64,000 bases of DNA, taken from Lonepinella sp042468235. Its GTDB lineage: Bacteria; Pseudomonadota; Gammaproteobacteria; Enterobacterales; Pasteurellaceae. Made by a program: the position numbers and the translations under genes. The notes beneath the pieces were generated by a model that saw only the letters and a list, made by a program, of their open reading frames with translations, ran no database searches and had not been told where the DNA came from. Positions 8,855 to 17,165 of the stretch are shown one piece after another. The stretch covers positions 1-64,000 of the forward strand of contig NZ_CP170386.1 in the NCBI RefSeq assembly GCF_042468235.1, given 5' to 3'. Every line of letters begins with the position of its first letter. The stretch's first letter is position 1.

Positions 8855-9517
8855 ATGTCAACTTCACCCTTAATGCCACGAGAAAAATTACTCAACTTAG
8901 GCGCTTCCGCTTTAACCGATGATGAATTATTAGCCATATTTCTACGCACTGGCATTAAAGGCTGCCCAGTAATGCAACTATCTGCTGCGGTTATCCAACA
9001 TTTTGGTTCATTACGAGGTTTAATTTCTGCCACACAAAAACAATTTTGTGCCTTTAAAGGTATAGGGATTACTCAGTTTATCCAACTGCAAGCCTGTACC
9101 GAAATGACCAAACGCTATTTATTAGAAGAAATAAAATTTTCTCATATCTTCAATCAATCAGAAACTGTACGGCTATATTTACAAGCGGAAATGGAACATT
9201 ATGAACGAGAAGTGTTTTTAGTGTTATTTTTAGACAACCAACACCGTTTAATTAAACAAGAAGATATGTTTCTAGGTTCCGTCAATTCAGCTAGTGTTCA
9301 CCCTAGAGAAATCATCAAAACTGCCTTATATTGCAATGCTGTCGCACTCATTTTAGCCCATAACCACCCATCAGGTCTTGCCAACCCTAGTGAGTCAGAT
9401 AAGCTAATCACAAAAAAAATTAAGCAAGTGGCGGAATTAATGGATATTCGTGTTTTAGATCATTTTATTATTGGAAAGGGTTGTTATTTCTCTTTTGCGG
9501 AAAATGCCTGTTTATAA
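8855..9517 (+). CDS. radC: RadC/JAB-domain protein
   Basis: This is a JAMM/MPN-fold protein whose cellular role is unsettled; older claims of a direct repair function have been withdrawn. In 220 residues the N-terminal helix-hairpin-helix part (about 1-75) is followed by the JAMM domain with the zinc-binding signature LAHNHPSG near 165-172 and a downstream Asp. It is divergent from coaBC and precedes rpmB, the same radC-rpmB-rpmG order as in E. coli and Haemophilus. A TATAAT box lies at 8836-8841, with a USS inside the promoter spacer. Confidence 0.93.
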   Translation: MSTSPLMPREKLLNLGASALTDDELLAIFLRTGIKGCPVMQLSAAVIQHFGSLRGLISATQKQFCAFKGIGITQFIQLQACTEMTKRYLLEEIKFSHIFNQSETVRLYLQAEMEHYEREVFLVLFLDNQHRLIKQEDMFLGSVNSASVHPREIIKTALYCNAVALILAHNHPSGLANPSESDKLITKKIKQVAELMDIRVLDHFIIGKGCYFSFAENACL

Positions 9518-9591
9518 GATCTCAAATAAGGATCATTTTGCAGATTGAAAGCAAAATCTCCTGCATTTTTCACAGAAAACGTATTTTTTCC

Positions 9592-9620
9592 TTGAGAAAG
9601 TCGAATTATGTGAGTATAAT
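9592..9620 (+). promoter_or_regulatory. Strong sigma70 promoter of rpmB-rpmG
   Basis: TTGAGA (9592-9597), a 17-bp spacer and a consensus TATAAT (9615-9620) form a strong housekeeping promoter. It lies about 125 bases before the rpmB start and produces a structured leader (see 9627-9743). Confidence 0.85.
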
Positions 9621-9626
9621 TCACAG

Positions 9627-9743
9627 CCTTTAATATAGTAAGCGGGTCGGCTACAGCGACCTGACGAGGTGGCTATCAAGGCTTTCCTTGAAATTGTATC
9701 CGAACCGTAAGCTCGAGCTTATATTTAATTATTGGAGTTTATT
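9627..9743 (+). promoter_or_regulatory. Structured 5' leader of rpmB
   Basis: The untranslated leader of about 115 bases contains at least two small inverted repeats: GGTCG...CGACC near 9645-9662, and AAGCTCGAGCTT near 9709-9720 just before the ribosome-binding site TTGGAG. It could be a ribosomal-protein autoregulatory leader, but no family is recognised with certainty. Confidence 0.4.
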
Positions 9744-9980
9744 ATGTCAAGAGTCTGTCAAGTAACAGGCAAGCGTCCAGCTGTTGGTAACAACCGCTCA
9801 CACGCATTGAATGCGACTCGTCGTCGTTTTCTACCTAACTTACACACTCACCGTTTTTGGGTTGAGAGTGAAAACCGTTTCGTAACTTTACGCTTAACAG
9901 CGAAAGGTATGCGTATTATTGATAAAAAAGGCATTGATGCAGTATTAGCTGAAATCCGTGCTCGTGGCGAGAAAATCTAA
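9744..9980 (+). CDS. rpmB: 50S ribosomal protein L28
   Basis: L28 is a small large-subunit protein. The ATG at 9744 gives 78 residues starting [12 protein letters not shown], the conserved start, and is preceded by TTGGAG. A start four codons upstream is not supported by the family. It is basic throughout, as expected for rRNA binding. rpmG follows after 11 bp. Confidence 0.98.
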
Positions 9981-9991
9981 GGAGCTAAAAC

Positions 9992-10162
9992 ATGGCAGCT
10001 AAAGGTGCTCGTGAGAAAATTAAATTAGTTTCAACGGCTGAAACTGGTCATTTCTACACAACAACTAAAAACAAACGTAATATGCCTGAAAAAATGGAAA
10101 TCAAAAAATTTGATCCAGTCGTGCGTAAACACGTTGTTTATAAAGAAGCGAAAATCAAATAA
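9992..10162 (+). CDS. rpmG: 50S ribosomal protein L33
   Basis: L33 is a 56-residue large-subunit protein starting MAAKGAREKIKLVSTAETG and ending VVYKEAKIK, the canonical form. AAGGAGC lies 10 bases before the ATG. It forms a two-gene operon with rpmB and is followed by an intrinsic terminator. It lacks the zinc-binding CxxC pairs found in some L33 paralogues; the conserved positions are replaced by non-Cys residues, as in E. coli. Confidence 0.98.
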   Translation: MAAKGAREKIKLVSTAETGHFYTTTKNKRNMPEKMEIKKFDPVVRKHVVYKEAKIK

Positions 10163-10181
10163 TTTCGTTTTATACAGAATC

Positions 10182-10209
10182 AAAAACCCGACTTGTTCGG
10201 GTTTTTTTT
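10182..10209 (+). terminator. rpmG terminator
   Basis: AAAAACCCGA, a short loop and TCGGGTTTTTTTT form a classical Rho-independent terminator 20 bp after rpmG. Confidence 0.92.
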
Positions 10210-10234
10210 GTAGGTAAATTTTAAGGAATACAAT

Positions 10235-11047
10235 ATGCCCGAATTACCCGAAGTGGAAACCGCTAAAAATGGTATTGCTCCTTACCTGACTGGTTTTACT
10301 ATTGAAAAAATTATTGTTCGCCAAGCTAAATTACGCTGGCAAGTTTCGCCTGAGCTAAGTCAACTTTCTGGCGTTAAAATCATCGCACTTTCACGCCGTG
10401 CTAAATACCTGATTATTCATACGGAAAAAGGCTACATTATCGGGCATTTGGGGATGTCGGGATCGGTTCGTATTATTGAAAAAGATGCTCCCGTGGAAAA
10501 ACACGATCATCTGGATATCGTGATGAACAACGGCAAAATTATGCGTTATAACGATCCTCGTCGTTTTGGAGCATGGCTTTGGACGGATAATTTAGATGAT
10601 TTTCATCTCTTTATGAAACTCGGACCTGAACCGCTTTCGGAGCAATTTACCGCAGGGTATCTGTTTAAAAAATCTCGTAAAAAATCCACCGCACTTAAAG
10701 TCTTCTTAATGGATAATGCTGTCGTGGTCGGTGTTGGCAATATTTATGCTAACGAAGTGCTATTTCAATGTGGACTTCACCCCCAAAAATTAACGGGTAC
10801 GATCACTAAAAAACAAGCAGAATTACTCGTCTCCACCATTAAAAAAGAGCTACAACGTGCGATAGAACAAGGCGGCACCACCTTACAAGACTTTTTACAA
10901 CCTGATGGCAAACCAGGTTATTTTGCTCAAGAACTACAAATCTACGGCAAAAAAGATCAAGCCTGTGTAAAGTGCGGTACAAAAATTGAAAGTTTAGTGA
11001 TTGGTCAGCGGAACAGTTTCTTTTGTCCAAAGTGTCAGAAAAAATAG
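10235..11047 (+). CDS. mutM: Formamidopyrimidine-DNA glycosylase (MutM/Fpg)
   Basis: MutM excises 8-oxoguanine and formamidopyrimidines, with beta,delta-lyase activity. The 270-residue protein begins MPELPEVET, where Pro2 is the catalytic nucleophile and Glu3 the conserved acid. The middle helix-two-turn-helix contains GVGNIYANEVLF near 168. The C-terminal zinc finger CxxC-x16-CxxC (CVKCGT ... FCPKCQ) occupies about 247-268. Because it contains all key residues, it should be active. Confidence 0.97.
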   Translation: MPELPEVETAKNGIAPYLTGFTIEKIIVRQAKLRWQVSPELSQLSGVKIIALSRRAKYLIIHTEKGYIIGHLGMSGSVRIIEKDAPVEKHDHLDIVMNNGKIMRYNDPRRFGAWLWTDNLDDFHLFMKLGPEPLSEQFTAGYLFKKSRKKSTALKVFLMDNAVVVGVGNIYANEVLFQCGLHPQKLTGTITKKQAELLVSTIKKELQRAIEQGGTTLQDFLQPDGKPGYFAQELQIYGKKDQACVKCGTKIESLVIGQRNSFFCPKCQKK

Positions 11048-11113
11048 TTGATTGTTATTCCCCCCATTTTTGATTAAAATACCCCTAGTTTTTGAAGTTA
11101 TATAGGACAGGTT

Positions 11114-11431
11114 ATGGCGAATTGGAACGGAAAATACATCAGCCCTTATGCCGAACACGGTAAAAAGAGCGAGCAAGTCAAAAAAATCACAGTATCCATT
11201 CCAATTAAAGTATTGGAAATTTTAACCAACGAACGCACGCGTCGCCAAATTAAAAACCTACGTCATGCCACTAACAGCGAATTACTGTGCGAAGCCTTTT
11301 TACACGCATTCACGGGACAGCCTTTGCCAACTGACGAAGATTTACTCAAAGATCGCAATAATGAAATTCCTGAAAATGCCAAGGATATTATGCGTGAATT
11401 GGGGATTGATCCTGATGAGTGGGAATATTAG
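11114..11431 (+). CDS. metJ: Methionine repressor MetJ
   Basis: MetJ is a ribbon-helix-helix dimer that uses S-adenosylmethionine as corepressor to shut off methionine biosynthesis genes. The 105-residue protein starts MANWNGKYISPYAEHGKKSEQVKKI; the DNA-contacting beta-strand is KKITVSIP near 22-29 and the helix ERTRRQIKNLRHATNSELLCEAFLHAF follows. It is one residue longer than the mature E. coli protein and otherwise typical. I see no Met box (AGACGTCT repeats) in its own short upstream region. Confidence 0.97.
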   Translation: MANWNGKYISPYAEHGKKSEQVKKITVSIPIKVLEILTNERTRRQIKNLRHATNSELLCEAFLHAFTGQPLPTDEDLLKDRNNEIPENAKDIMRELGIDPDEWEY

Positions 11432-11442
11432 CACCGAAAATC

Positions 11443-11460
11443 AACCCCAAAGCTGGGGTT
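11443..11460. terminator. metJ/pyrE bidirectional terminator
   Basis: AACCCCA, a four-base loop and TGGGGTT form a perfect short hairpin between convergent metJ and pyrE, with a T-rich tract on the plus strand. Confidence 0.75.
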
Positions 11461-11472
11461 AATTTATTTTTA

Positions 11473-12117
11473 TCATGCGACACCATATTTCTCACGATAT
11501 TCTCGCATCGCTGGTAAATACTGCGAATATTGACTATCATTTTCAATAAACTGCATTAAATCGTCTAAATCTACAATCGACAACACATCACATTGATAAT
11601 CCCGTTCCACTTCCTGAATTGCTGACAATTCGCCCTTTCCTTTTTCTTTGCGATTTAAGGCAATGACCACCGCACTTAGGCTTGCACCGTTGGCTGCAAT
11701 AATATCCATAGCTTCACGAATTGCTGTACCTGCGGTAATTACGTCATCTACCAGCAACACTTTGCCTTGTAATGGTGAACCGATTAGATTTCCGCCCTCA
11801 CCGTGATCTTTAGCTTCTTTGCGGTTAAAGCAAACGGGTTTATCTAAACCAAATTGATTAAACAACGCCACCGAAACCGTTGTGCCAATGGGAATCCCTT
11901 TATAAGCAGGTCCAAAAATCACATCATAAGCCAAGCCACTGGCTTGAATAGCTTGTGCATAAAATTCGCCTAAACGGGCTAAATCTGCTCCCGTATTAAA
12001 TAAGCCAGCATTGAAAAAATACGGGCTTTTTCTGCCTGACTTTAACGTAAATTCACCAAAACGTAACACATTGCGACTTAAGGCAAATTGGATAAATTGT
12101 TGTTTGTAATCTTGCAT
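11473..12117 (-). CDS. pyrE: Orotate phosphoribosyltransferase
   Basis: PyrE converts orotate and PRPP to orotidine 5'-monophosphate in pyrimidine synthesis. The ATG at 12117 (214 residues, MQDYKQQFIQFAL) matches the E. coli length of 213; a GTG at 12126 is in frame but has no better support. The PRPP-binding loop VLLVDDVITAGTA lies near 118-130, and the GPAYKGIPIG substrate loop near 66-75. It lies 16 bp downstream of rph, the same gene pair as in E. coli, where pyrE expression depends on rph translation. Confidence 0.96.
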   Translation of the reverse strand: MQDYKQQFIQFALSRNVLRFGEFTLKSGRKSPYFFNAGLFNTGADLARLGEFYAQAIQASGLAYDVIFGPAYKGIPIGTTVSVALFNQFGLDKPVCFNRKEAKDHGEGGNLIGSPLQGKVLLVDDVITAGTAIREAMDIIAANGASLSAVVIALNRKEKGKGELSAIQEVERDYQCDVLSIVDLDDLMQFIENDSQYSQYLPAMREYREKYGVA

Positions 12118-12133
12118 ATTTTTCACCGCACTT

Positions 12134-12850
12134 TTATTGATTTAACGCTTCTCGCTGTGCCATAAAAATTTGCTCACAACCCTGTTTGGCTAAATCTAAC
12201 AAATTCAATAATTCTTGATGAGAAAAAGGTTCCCCCTCTGCCGTGCCTTGCACTTCGATCATTCGCCCGTCTTCCATCATGACGACATTCATATCGGTTT
12301 CGGCGTTGGAATCTTCTACATATTCCAAATCACACACGGCTTCACCATTCACAATGCCGACTGAAATCGCTGATACTAACCCTTTGATTGGACTGGCTTT
12401 TAAGGTGCCATTTGCAACTAAACCGTTGACCGCATCAATTAACGCTACGCAAGCTCCAGTAATTGAAGCCGTGCGAGTGCCACCGTCCGCTTGAATAACA
12501 TCACAATCAAGTGTAATAGAACGTTCGCCTAGGGCTTCAAGATCGATCATGGCACGTAAAGAACGAGCAATTAGGCGTTGAATTTCCATGGTGCGACCAC
12601 CCTGTTTACCTTTCGCTGCTTCACGTTGCATACGGCTATGGGTGGAACGTGGCAACATGCCGTATTCCGCCGTTACCCAACCTTGCCCTTGTCCTTTTAA
12701 AAAGCGTGGTACGGATTCATCGACACTGGCGGTACAAATCACTTTGGTTGCACCAAATTCCACCAGCACCGAACCTTCGGCATGTTTAGTGTAATGACGG
12801 GTGATTTTAATTGGACGGGGGGCGTTATTGGCACGGTTATCTGGACGCAT
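12134..12850 (-). CDS. rph: Ribonuclease PH
   Basis: RNase PH is a phosphorolytic 3'-5' exoribonuclease that trims tRNA 3' ends. The full-length 238-residue protein starts MRPDNRANNAPRPIKITRHYTKHAEGSV and has a single RNase PH fold with phosphate-binding GGRTMEIQRLIARSLRAM near 84-101 and LDCDVIQADGGTRTASITG near 114-132. There is no sign of the frameshift known from E. coli K-12. It is upstream of pyrE in a likely two-gene operon and divergent from yicC. Confidence 0.97.
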   Translation of the reverse strand: MRPDNRANNAPRPIKITRHYTKHAEGSVLVEFGATKVICTASVDESVPRFLKGQGQGWVTAEYGMLPRSTHSRMQREAAKGKQGGRTMEIQRLIARSLRAMIDLEALGERSITLDCDVIQADGGTRTASITGACVALIDAVNGLVANGTLKASPIKGLVSAISVGIVNGEAVCDLEYVEDSNAETDMNVVMMEDGRMIEVQGTAEGEPFSHQELLNLLDLAKQGCEQIFMAQREALNQ

Positions 12851-12966
12851 TTTTATTCCTTATTTTGATAAATTTGCGGTTATTTTAGCACGCAAAATGA
12901 CAGAAACGAAATTTAACAGTACAATAAGAGTGGTAAATAGATATAACAAACTAAAGGATAAAAAAT

Positions 12967-13830
12967 ATGATTTACAGCATGACCGCTTTCGCCCGCTTTG
13001 AAATTAAAAAGGACTGGGGTGATGCCGTGTGGGAAATCCGCTCGGTAAATCAACGTTATTTGGAAAATTTCTTCCGTTTACCTGAACAATTTCGCGGTTT
13101 AGAAAACAGTTTACGTGAAAAACTTCGCCAAAATCTGACCCGTGGTAAAATTGAATGTAACTTACGCATTGACACGAAAAAACAAACCGCTACCAGCCTA
13201 AATTTAAATCAGGAACTCACCGAGCAAGTGATTCAATCCTTGAAATGGATTAAAGCGCAAGCGGGCGAAGGGGAAATTAATTTAACTGATGTATTGCGTT
13301 ATCCGGGAGTAGTGGAAACACCGGAACAGGATTTAGATGTTATCAGCCAAGATTTATTGAACGGTTTTGATCAACTCCTTACTGAATTTATCGCCATGCG
13401 GGGTCGTGAAGGGGATAAGCTCAAAGATGTGATTGAGCAACGCTTGCAAGCTATTGGGGTGGAAGCCGATAAAGTGCGGGCAAAAATGCCGGAGATTTTG
13501 CAATGGCAACGAGATCGTTTACAACAACGTTTTGATGAAATTAAGCTACAAGCCGATCCGACGCGTTTAGAGCAGGAAATGGTGTTGTTGGCACAACGTA
13601 TTGATGTAGCAGAAGAATTAGATCGTTTGCAAATGCATATTAAGGAAACGGGGTCTATCCTGAGAAAAGGTGGTGCAGTAGGTCGTAAGCTCGATTTTAT
13701 GATGCAAGAACTTAACCGTGAATCCAATACCTTGGCATCTAAATCAATTAACGCAGAAACTACTGCATCCGCAGTGGAACTTAAAGTATTAATTGAACAA
13801 ATGCGTGAACAAATTCAAAATTTGGAGTAG
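12967..13830 (+). CDS. yicC: YicC-family endoribonuclease
   Basis: YicC/YloC proteins are ring-forming endoribonucleases; E. coli YicC is linked to turnover of the small RNA RyhB. The 287-residue protein starts MIYSMTAFARFE and has the N-terminal YicC_N domain with the conserved SVNQRYLE motif near residue 27. The C-terminal DUF1732 domain ends in KVLIEQMREQIQNLE, also conserved. AAAGGATAAAAAAT before the ATG provides a ribosome-binding site. ygfZ follows after 3 bp. Confidence 0.95.
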   Translation: MIYSMTAFARFEIKKDWGDAVWEIRSVNQRYLENFFRLPEQFRGLENSLREKLRQNLTRGKIECNLRIDTKKQTATSLNLNQELTEQVIQSLKWIKAQAGEGEINLTDVLRYPGVVETPEQDLDVISQDLLNGFDQLLTEFIAMRGREGDKLKDVIEQRLQAIGVEADKVRAKMPEILQWQRDRLQQRFDEIKLQADPTRLEQEMVLLAQRIDVAEELDRLQMHIKETGSILRKGGAVGRKLDFMMQELNRESNTLASKSINAETTASAVELKVLIEQMREQIQNLE

Positions 13831-13833
13831 GCG

Positions 13834-14661
13834 ATGGCGATAATTTCTCTTCAACAATACCGATTAATTGAGATTGCGGGCGTGGATGCGGAAAAATATT
13901 TACAAGGACAACTTACTTGTGATGTAACTAAGTTAGCTGTCGGTGAAAGCACAATGACCGCCCATTGTGATCCAAAAGGCAAAATGACATCCGTGTTCCG
14001 TTTAATTCGAGTGGCAAATGACCAATTTTATACGGTTATTCATCATTCGCTATTACCAGTGGGATTAGATCAGTTAAAAAAATATGCGGTATTTTCTAAG
14101 GTCACGTTTACCGAACTTCATCTTCCACTGGTCGGCTTAATTGATGAAGAGAGTGCATTTTCGGCTCAAATTAGTGTGAAATTTGCTAACCGCTGTATTT
14201 TGATCAACCCTGAAAGTGCGGTGCAATTTAATGCAGATTCTACACAATGGGATTTAGCCGATATTCAACAAGGCTATCCGATTTTAACTCATAAAACCCA
14301 AGGGGAATTTATTCCACAAGCCTTGAATTTACAGGTCATTGAGCAGGCGATTTCTTTCCAAAAAGGCTGTTATATCGGACAAGAAACGGTGGCTCGAGCT
14401 AAATATCGTGGCACAAATAAGCGCGTCATGTTTGCTTTTAACGCCGAAACGGATTTGACACCGGAACTTGGTAGTAGCATTGAAATGCAACTGGAAAGTG
14501 GTTGGCGAGCGACGGGTACAATTTTAAGCGCGGTGAATTTTAGTCATGTTTTGTGGTTGCAAGTGGTGCTAAGTAATGACATTACACCCGAACAGGTATT
14601 TCGCTTGCCTGATTCGGATGTAAGTTTGCAGTTGCAAGCATTGCCTTATGAATTAAATTAA
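13834..14661 (+). CDS. ygfZ: tRNA-modifying protein YgfZ (folate-binding, Fe-S repair)
   Basis: YgfZ is a folate-binding protein related to glycine-cleavage T-protein; it supports Fe-S enzymes such as MiaB. The 275-residue protein has the family signature KGCYIGQE near 183-190, which contains the functional cysteine, and the Q-G-Q sequence YLQGQLTCDV near 23-32. It is 3 bp after yicC, so the two are almost certainly translationally coupled. Confidence 0.94.
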   Translation: MAIISLQQYRLIEIAGVDAEKYLQGQLTCDVTKLAVGESTMTAHCDPKGKMTSVFRLIRVANDQFYTVIHHSLLPVGLDQLKKYAVFSKVTFTELHLPLVGLIDEESAFSAQISVKFANRCILINPESAVQFNADSTQWDLADIQQGYPILTHKTQGEFIPQALNLQVIEQAISFQKGCYIGQETVARAKYRGTNKRVMFAFNAETDLTPELGSSIEMQLESGWRATGTILSAVNFSHVLWLQVVLSNDITPEQVFRLPDSDVSLQLQALPYELN

Positions 14662-14689
14662 GACTATTTTATCTCCAAGAAAAAGCACG

Positions 14690-14713
14690 CAACAGCCATT
14701 GCGTGCTTTTTTG
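14690..14713 (+). terminator. yicC-ygfZ terminator
   Basis: AAAGCACGCAA, a six-base loop and TTGCGTGCTTTTTT form a strong Rho-independent terminator 30 bp after ygfZ. Confidence 0.92.
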
Positions 14714-14817
14714 TTATGGGAGAAAGCTCGATATTTGAGCAGTTGAATTATAGCGTATCGTGCAAAAAAAAAACAATGATAGTATCCTTTTTAACCAAAT
14801 CTAAAAAGGAAAATCCT

Positions 14818-15300
14818 ATGTTAAACAAATCTAAATTTATCCTTCCAGCCCTACTCGCTGCTAGTGTTATCAATCCAAGTTATGCTGAAGATACCCCATC
14901 GACCTACCCTGCAACTATTGAGTGTGCTGAAAATGGAAGTCCAATCTGTCAATATATTGTGGGTTCTTTTTATAGTCTGGGCGTCGAGGTAAAGCAAGAT
15001 TATGCAAAAGCAAGAGAATGGTATGCCAAGGCGGCAAACCAAGGGGTTAAAGAAGCTCAGTTCAACTTAGGATTATTGTATGCTCAGGGACACGGGGGGA
15101 AACAAGACTATGCGAAAGCAAGAGAATGGTTTACTAAAGCTGCTAATCAGGGGTACGCTGCTGCTCAATATGGGCTTGGAGCAATGTACTATAATGGCAA
15201 CGGCGTAAAACGAAATAAAACCAAAGCAAAAGAATGGTTTATAAAATCTTGCCAAAGTGGGGACAGCGAAGCTTGCCAAGTTTTAAAAGGGGCTTTTTAG
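14818..15300 (+). CDS. Exported Sel1-repeat protein
   Basis: The ATG at 14818, after AAAAAGGAAAA, gives a 160-residue protein with a signal peptide MLNKSKFILPALLAASVINPSYA cleaved after Ala-Glu-context near residue 23. It is followed by about three Sel1-like (TPR-type) repeats with the pattern A-x-x-WY/F-x-KAA-x-QG (two near-identical DYAKAREW units at about 62 and 99). Cys pairs lie near residues 37/44 and near the C-terminus. A mature periplasmic adaptor is likely, but the partner is unknown. A second Sel1 protein lies at 17166-17621 on the other strand. A longer reading frame from 14716 lacks a plausible signal. Confidence 0.82.
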   Translation: MLNKSKFILPALLAASVINPSYAEDTPSTYPATIECAENGSPICQYIVGSFYSLGVEVKQDYAKAREWYAKAANQGVKEAQFNLGLLYAQGHGGKQDYAKAREWFTKAANQGYAAAQYGLGAMYYNGNGVKRNKTKAKEWFIKSCQSGDSEACQVLKGAF

Positions 15301-15333
15301 TTTAATTGAATACAAATATAAAGGTGCATATCT

Positions 15334-15878
15334 ATGGAAATTGTGAATTCTATTATACCGTTAGTGTTAGATCCTAACAATTATTGGACTAATTTTATCC
15401 CTATAATAACACTGATTGTTTTTTATATCGGTGGAATTCTTTTTACAAGACGTGGTGAAAATAAAAAGACGGACAAAAATCTAAAGAAAAAATATCAAAT
15501 GGTATAATTATAGCTACCATCGCTATTTTATTCGTTATTGCAGTACAACTATCTATTGTTTCAAATATTAGAACTGCAAATATACTAGGCGATATTAATA
15601 AATTAGATATTGATAATCTAACATATCAATCAGGAATTTTGTTAGTAACTTTAATGTTAAATATTATTTTGCTCCTTGGGGTATATTTGAAGACTAAGGG
15701 CTTATATCAAGAAACTTACAAAGTTAATATTATTTTAGCTATGATGCAATGCGGTATTTCAATGATTATTAGTAACTTGGATTTAGTTAAAACAGAAACG
15801 GTATTGGCATCGACTGTAGCCTATATTTTTATTCCGGGACTTATCCTTCTTGAATTAGAAAAAGAGAAGAAAAAATAA
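15334..15878 (+). pseudogene. Small integral-membrane protein gene interrupted by a frameshift
   Basis: A 57-residue reading frame begins at the ATG 15334, after AAAGGTG, has one hydrophobic segment (about residues 21-38) and stops at 15505-15507. A second frame is open from 15465 to 15878 without a good start codon. It encodes about three further hydrophobic segments, including AILFVIAVQLSIV, LLVTLMLNIILLLGVYL and a C-terminal IFIPGLILLEL, then a lysine-rich tail. A single -1 shift near the A-runs at 15463-15467 or 15487-15492 joins them into one four-helix protein. I do not recognise a family. It could be a pseudogene, a sequencing indel or a true slippage gene. Confidence 0.6.
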
Positions 15879-15896
15879 AGTGTCTAATTAATCATC

Positions 15897-15927
15897 AAAA
15901 AGTGCGGTGAAAAACACCGCACTTTTT
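15897..15927. terminator. Bidirectional terminator made of inverted USS
   Basis: AAAAAGTGCGGTG, a five-base loop and CACCGCACTTTTTT form a perfect hairpin with a T-tract on both strands, between the membrane protein gene and the convergent hydrolase gene. Confidence 0.9.
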
Positions 15928-15930
15928 TGT

Positions 15931-17154
15931 TTATTTCGCCTTACGCTGATTAAACATCCATTCCTTAATCGCATCAATATTATAAGCCACTCCCCAAGTT
16001 CCCATGTGGGCAGCCCCTTTGCTTTGTGAGGTTTGTTCCATTGGCAAGGTGCCACCCGTAAAGCTGGCATAATGAATATTACCGCCTTGAGCTAACAGGG
16101 CATTCACCTTTTTATTCAGTTCTGCCACGGAATCTTGAGCGTTCCAGCCGTGGCTTTCTTGTACATTTGCCCCATTTGCCTTCAATACTTTCATAATTTC
16201 ATTTTCGGTCGGAAAGGCTTTGGCATCATTTTCGGAAACTAACACAAAAATATTATTTTTTGCCATCGGAGCGGTAACACTCGGTTCCCACTGCCCTGCC
16301 ACAATATAGCTGGCAGCAAAGAAATCAGGGTGTTTGATATTCATGGCGATAGACATCATCGCACCGCCTGACTGCCCTGTGGTGTAAAGGCGGTTTTGGT
16401 CGATATTATATTGTTTTGCCAAGGATTTAATTAAATTAATCGTTGGTTCAAGATCCGTCGGATCTTCCGATTTATCATTGACAATTTGATGATCAAACTG
16501 CGGAGCAAGCACAAAGGCTTCATGTTTTGCTTGGAATGACGGACTGGCAAACGAAGTTGCTCCGTTGCCTTGTAATAAGGTATGTTTCACGTTGCTGTTG
16601 GTTGAACCTGCATCATGAATAAACATCACTAGCGGATAGGCTTTGTTTGGGTCATAATTTTTCGGCACAAATAAATTATATTTCACCACCACACCGCTTT
16701 CATCTTTAAATTCCGCCTGTTGGAAATCGTCCACCACTTGATTAATCACTTTGCCACTGGTTAATTCGCTTGGTTTGACTTTGCCTGATTTGCTGGCTAA
16801 TGAATTGACTTGTTTTACTGTTAAGCTGATGTTACGTTCGGTGTAAGGGGCGGAACGATCATTGGGATCTTTTTCGGTAGTCGCCGCATCGGCATCTTGC
16901 GGATCCAATTCTAACACCACTTGGTTGGTACATTTTTGCTCGGTTAATTTAGCCTCGGTAATGGTGCGATTCGTTACCGAAAAATCATTTTTTTTCACCG
17001 CAGTTAAGCACGTTTTTTCAGGGTAATTCACCACAGCTTGGGTGACTCGTTGACCTAAACCGTTTGGTGTCGTAACTGCTGTCACACTTTCAATTTGAGC
17101 ATACACAGTGCTTGCCATTGCACAGGCAACGCCAGTTAAAATTAAGTTTTTCAT
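15931..17154 (-). CDS. Secreted alpha/beta hydrolase (esterase/peptidase-like)
   Basis: This 407-residue protein has a signal peptide MKNLILTGVACAMASTVYAQ cleaved near residue 19, and an N-terminal all-beta region (about 20-140). The C-terminal alpha/beta hydrolase domain has the nucleophile elbow GQSGG with Ser262, a likely acid Asp310 and His383. The oxyanion region is FIHDAGS near 179. Family-level resemblance is to poly(3-hydroxybutyrate) depolymerase-like and prolyl-oligopeptidase-like esterases; the true substrate is unknown. It lies 11 bp downstream of a Sel1-repeat lipoprotein gene and is probably co-transcribed with it. Confidence 0.82.
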   Translation of the reverse strand: MKNLILTGVACAMASTVYAQIESVTAVTTPNGLGQRVTQAVVNYPEKTCLTAVKKNDFSVTNRTITEAKLTEQKCTNQVVLELDPQDADAATTEKDPNDRSAPYTERNISLTVKQVNSLASKSGKVKPSELTSGKVINQVVDDFQQAEFKDESGVVVKYNLFVPKNYDPNKAYPLVMFIHDAGSTNSNVKHTLLQGNGATSFASPSFQAKHEAFVLAPQFDHQIVNDKSEDPTDLEPTINLIKSLAKQYNIDQNRLYTTGQSGGAMMSIAMNIKHPDFFAASYIVAGQWEPSVTAPMAKNNIFVLVSENDAKAFPTENEIMKVLKANGANVQESHGWNAQDSVAELNKKVNALLAQGGNIHYASFTGGTLPMEQTSQSKGAAHMGTWGVAYNIDAIKEWMFNQRKAK

Positions 17155-17165
17155 AAAATTTCCTG

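Noticed and set aside
12118..12126. GTG start extending PyrE by three residues
   Set aside because: The ATG at 12117 gives the family length; the extension has no better ribosome-binding site and no conservation.
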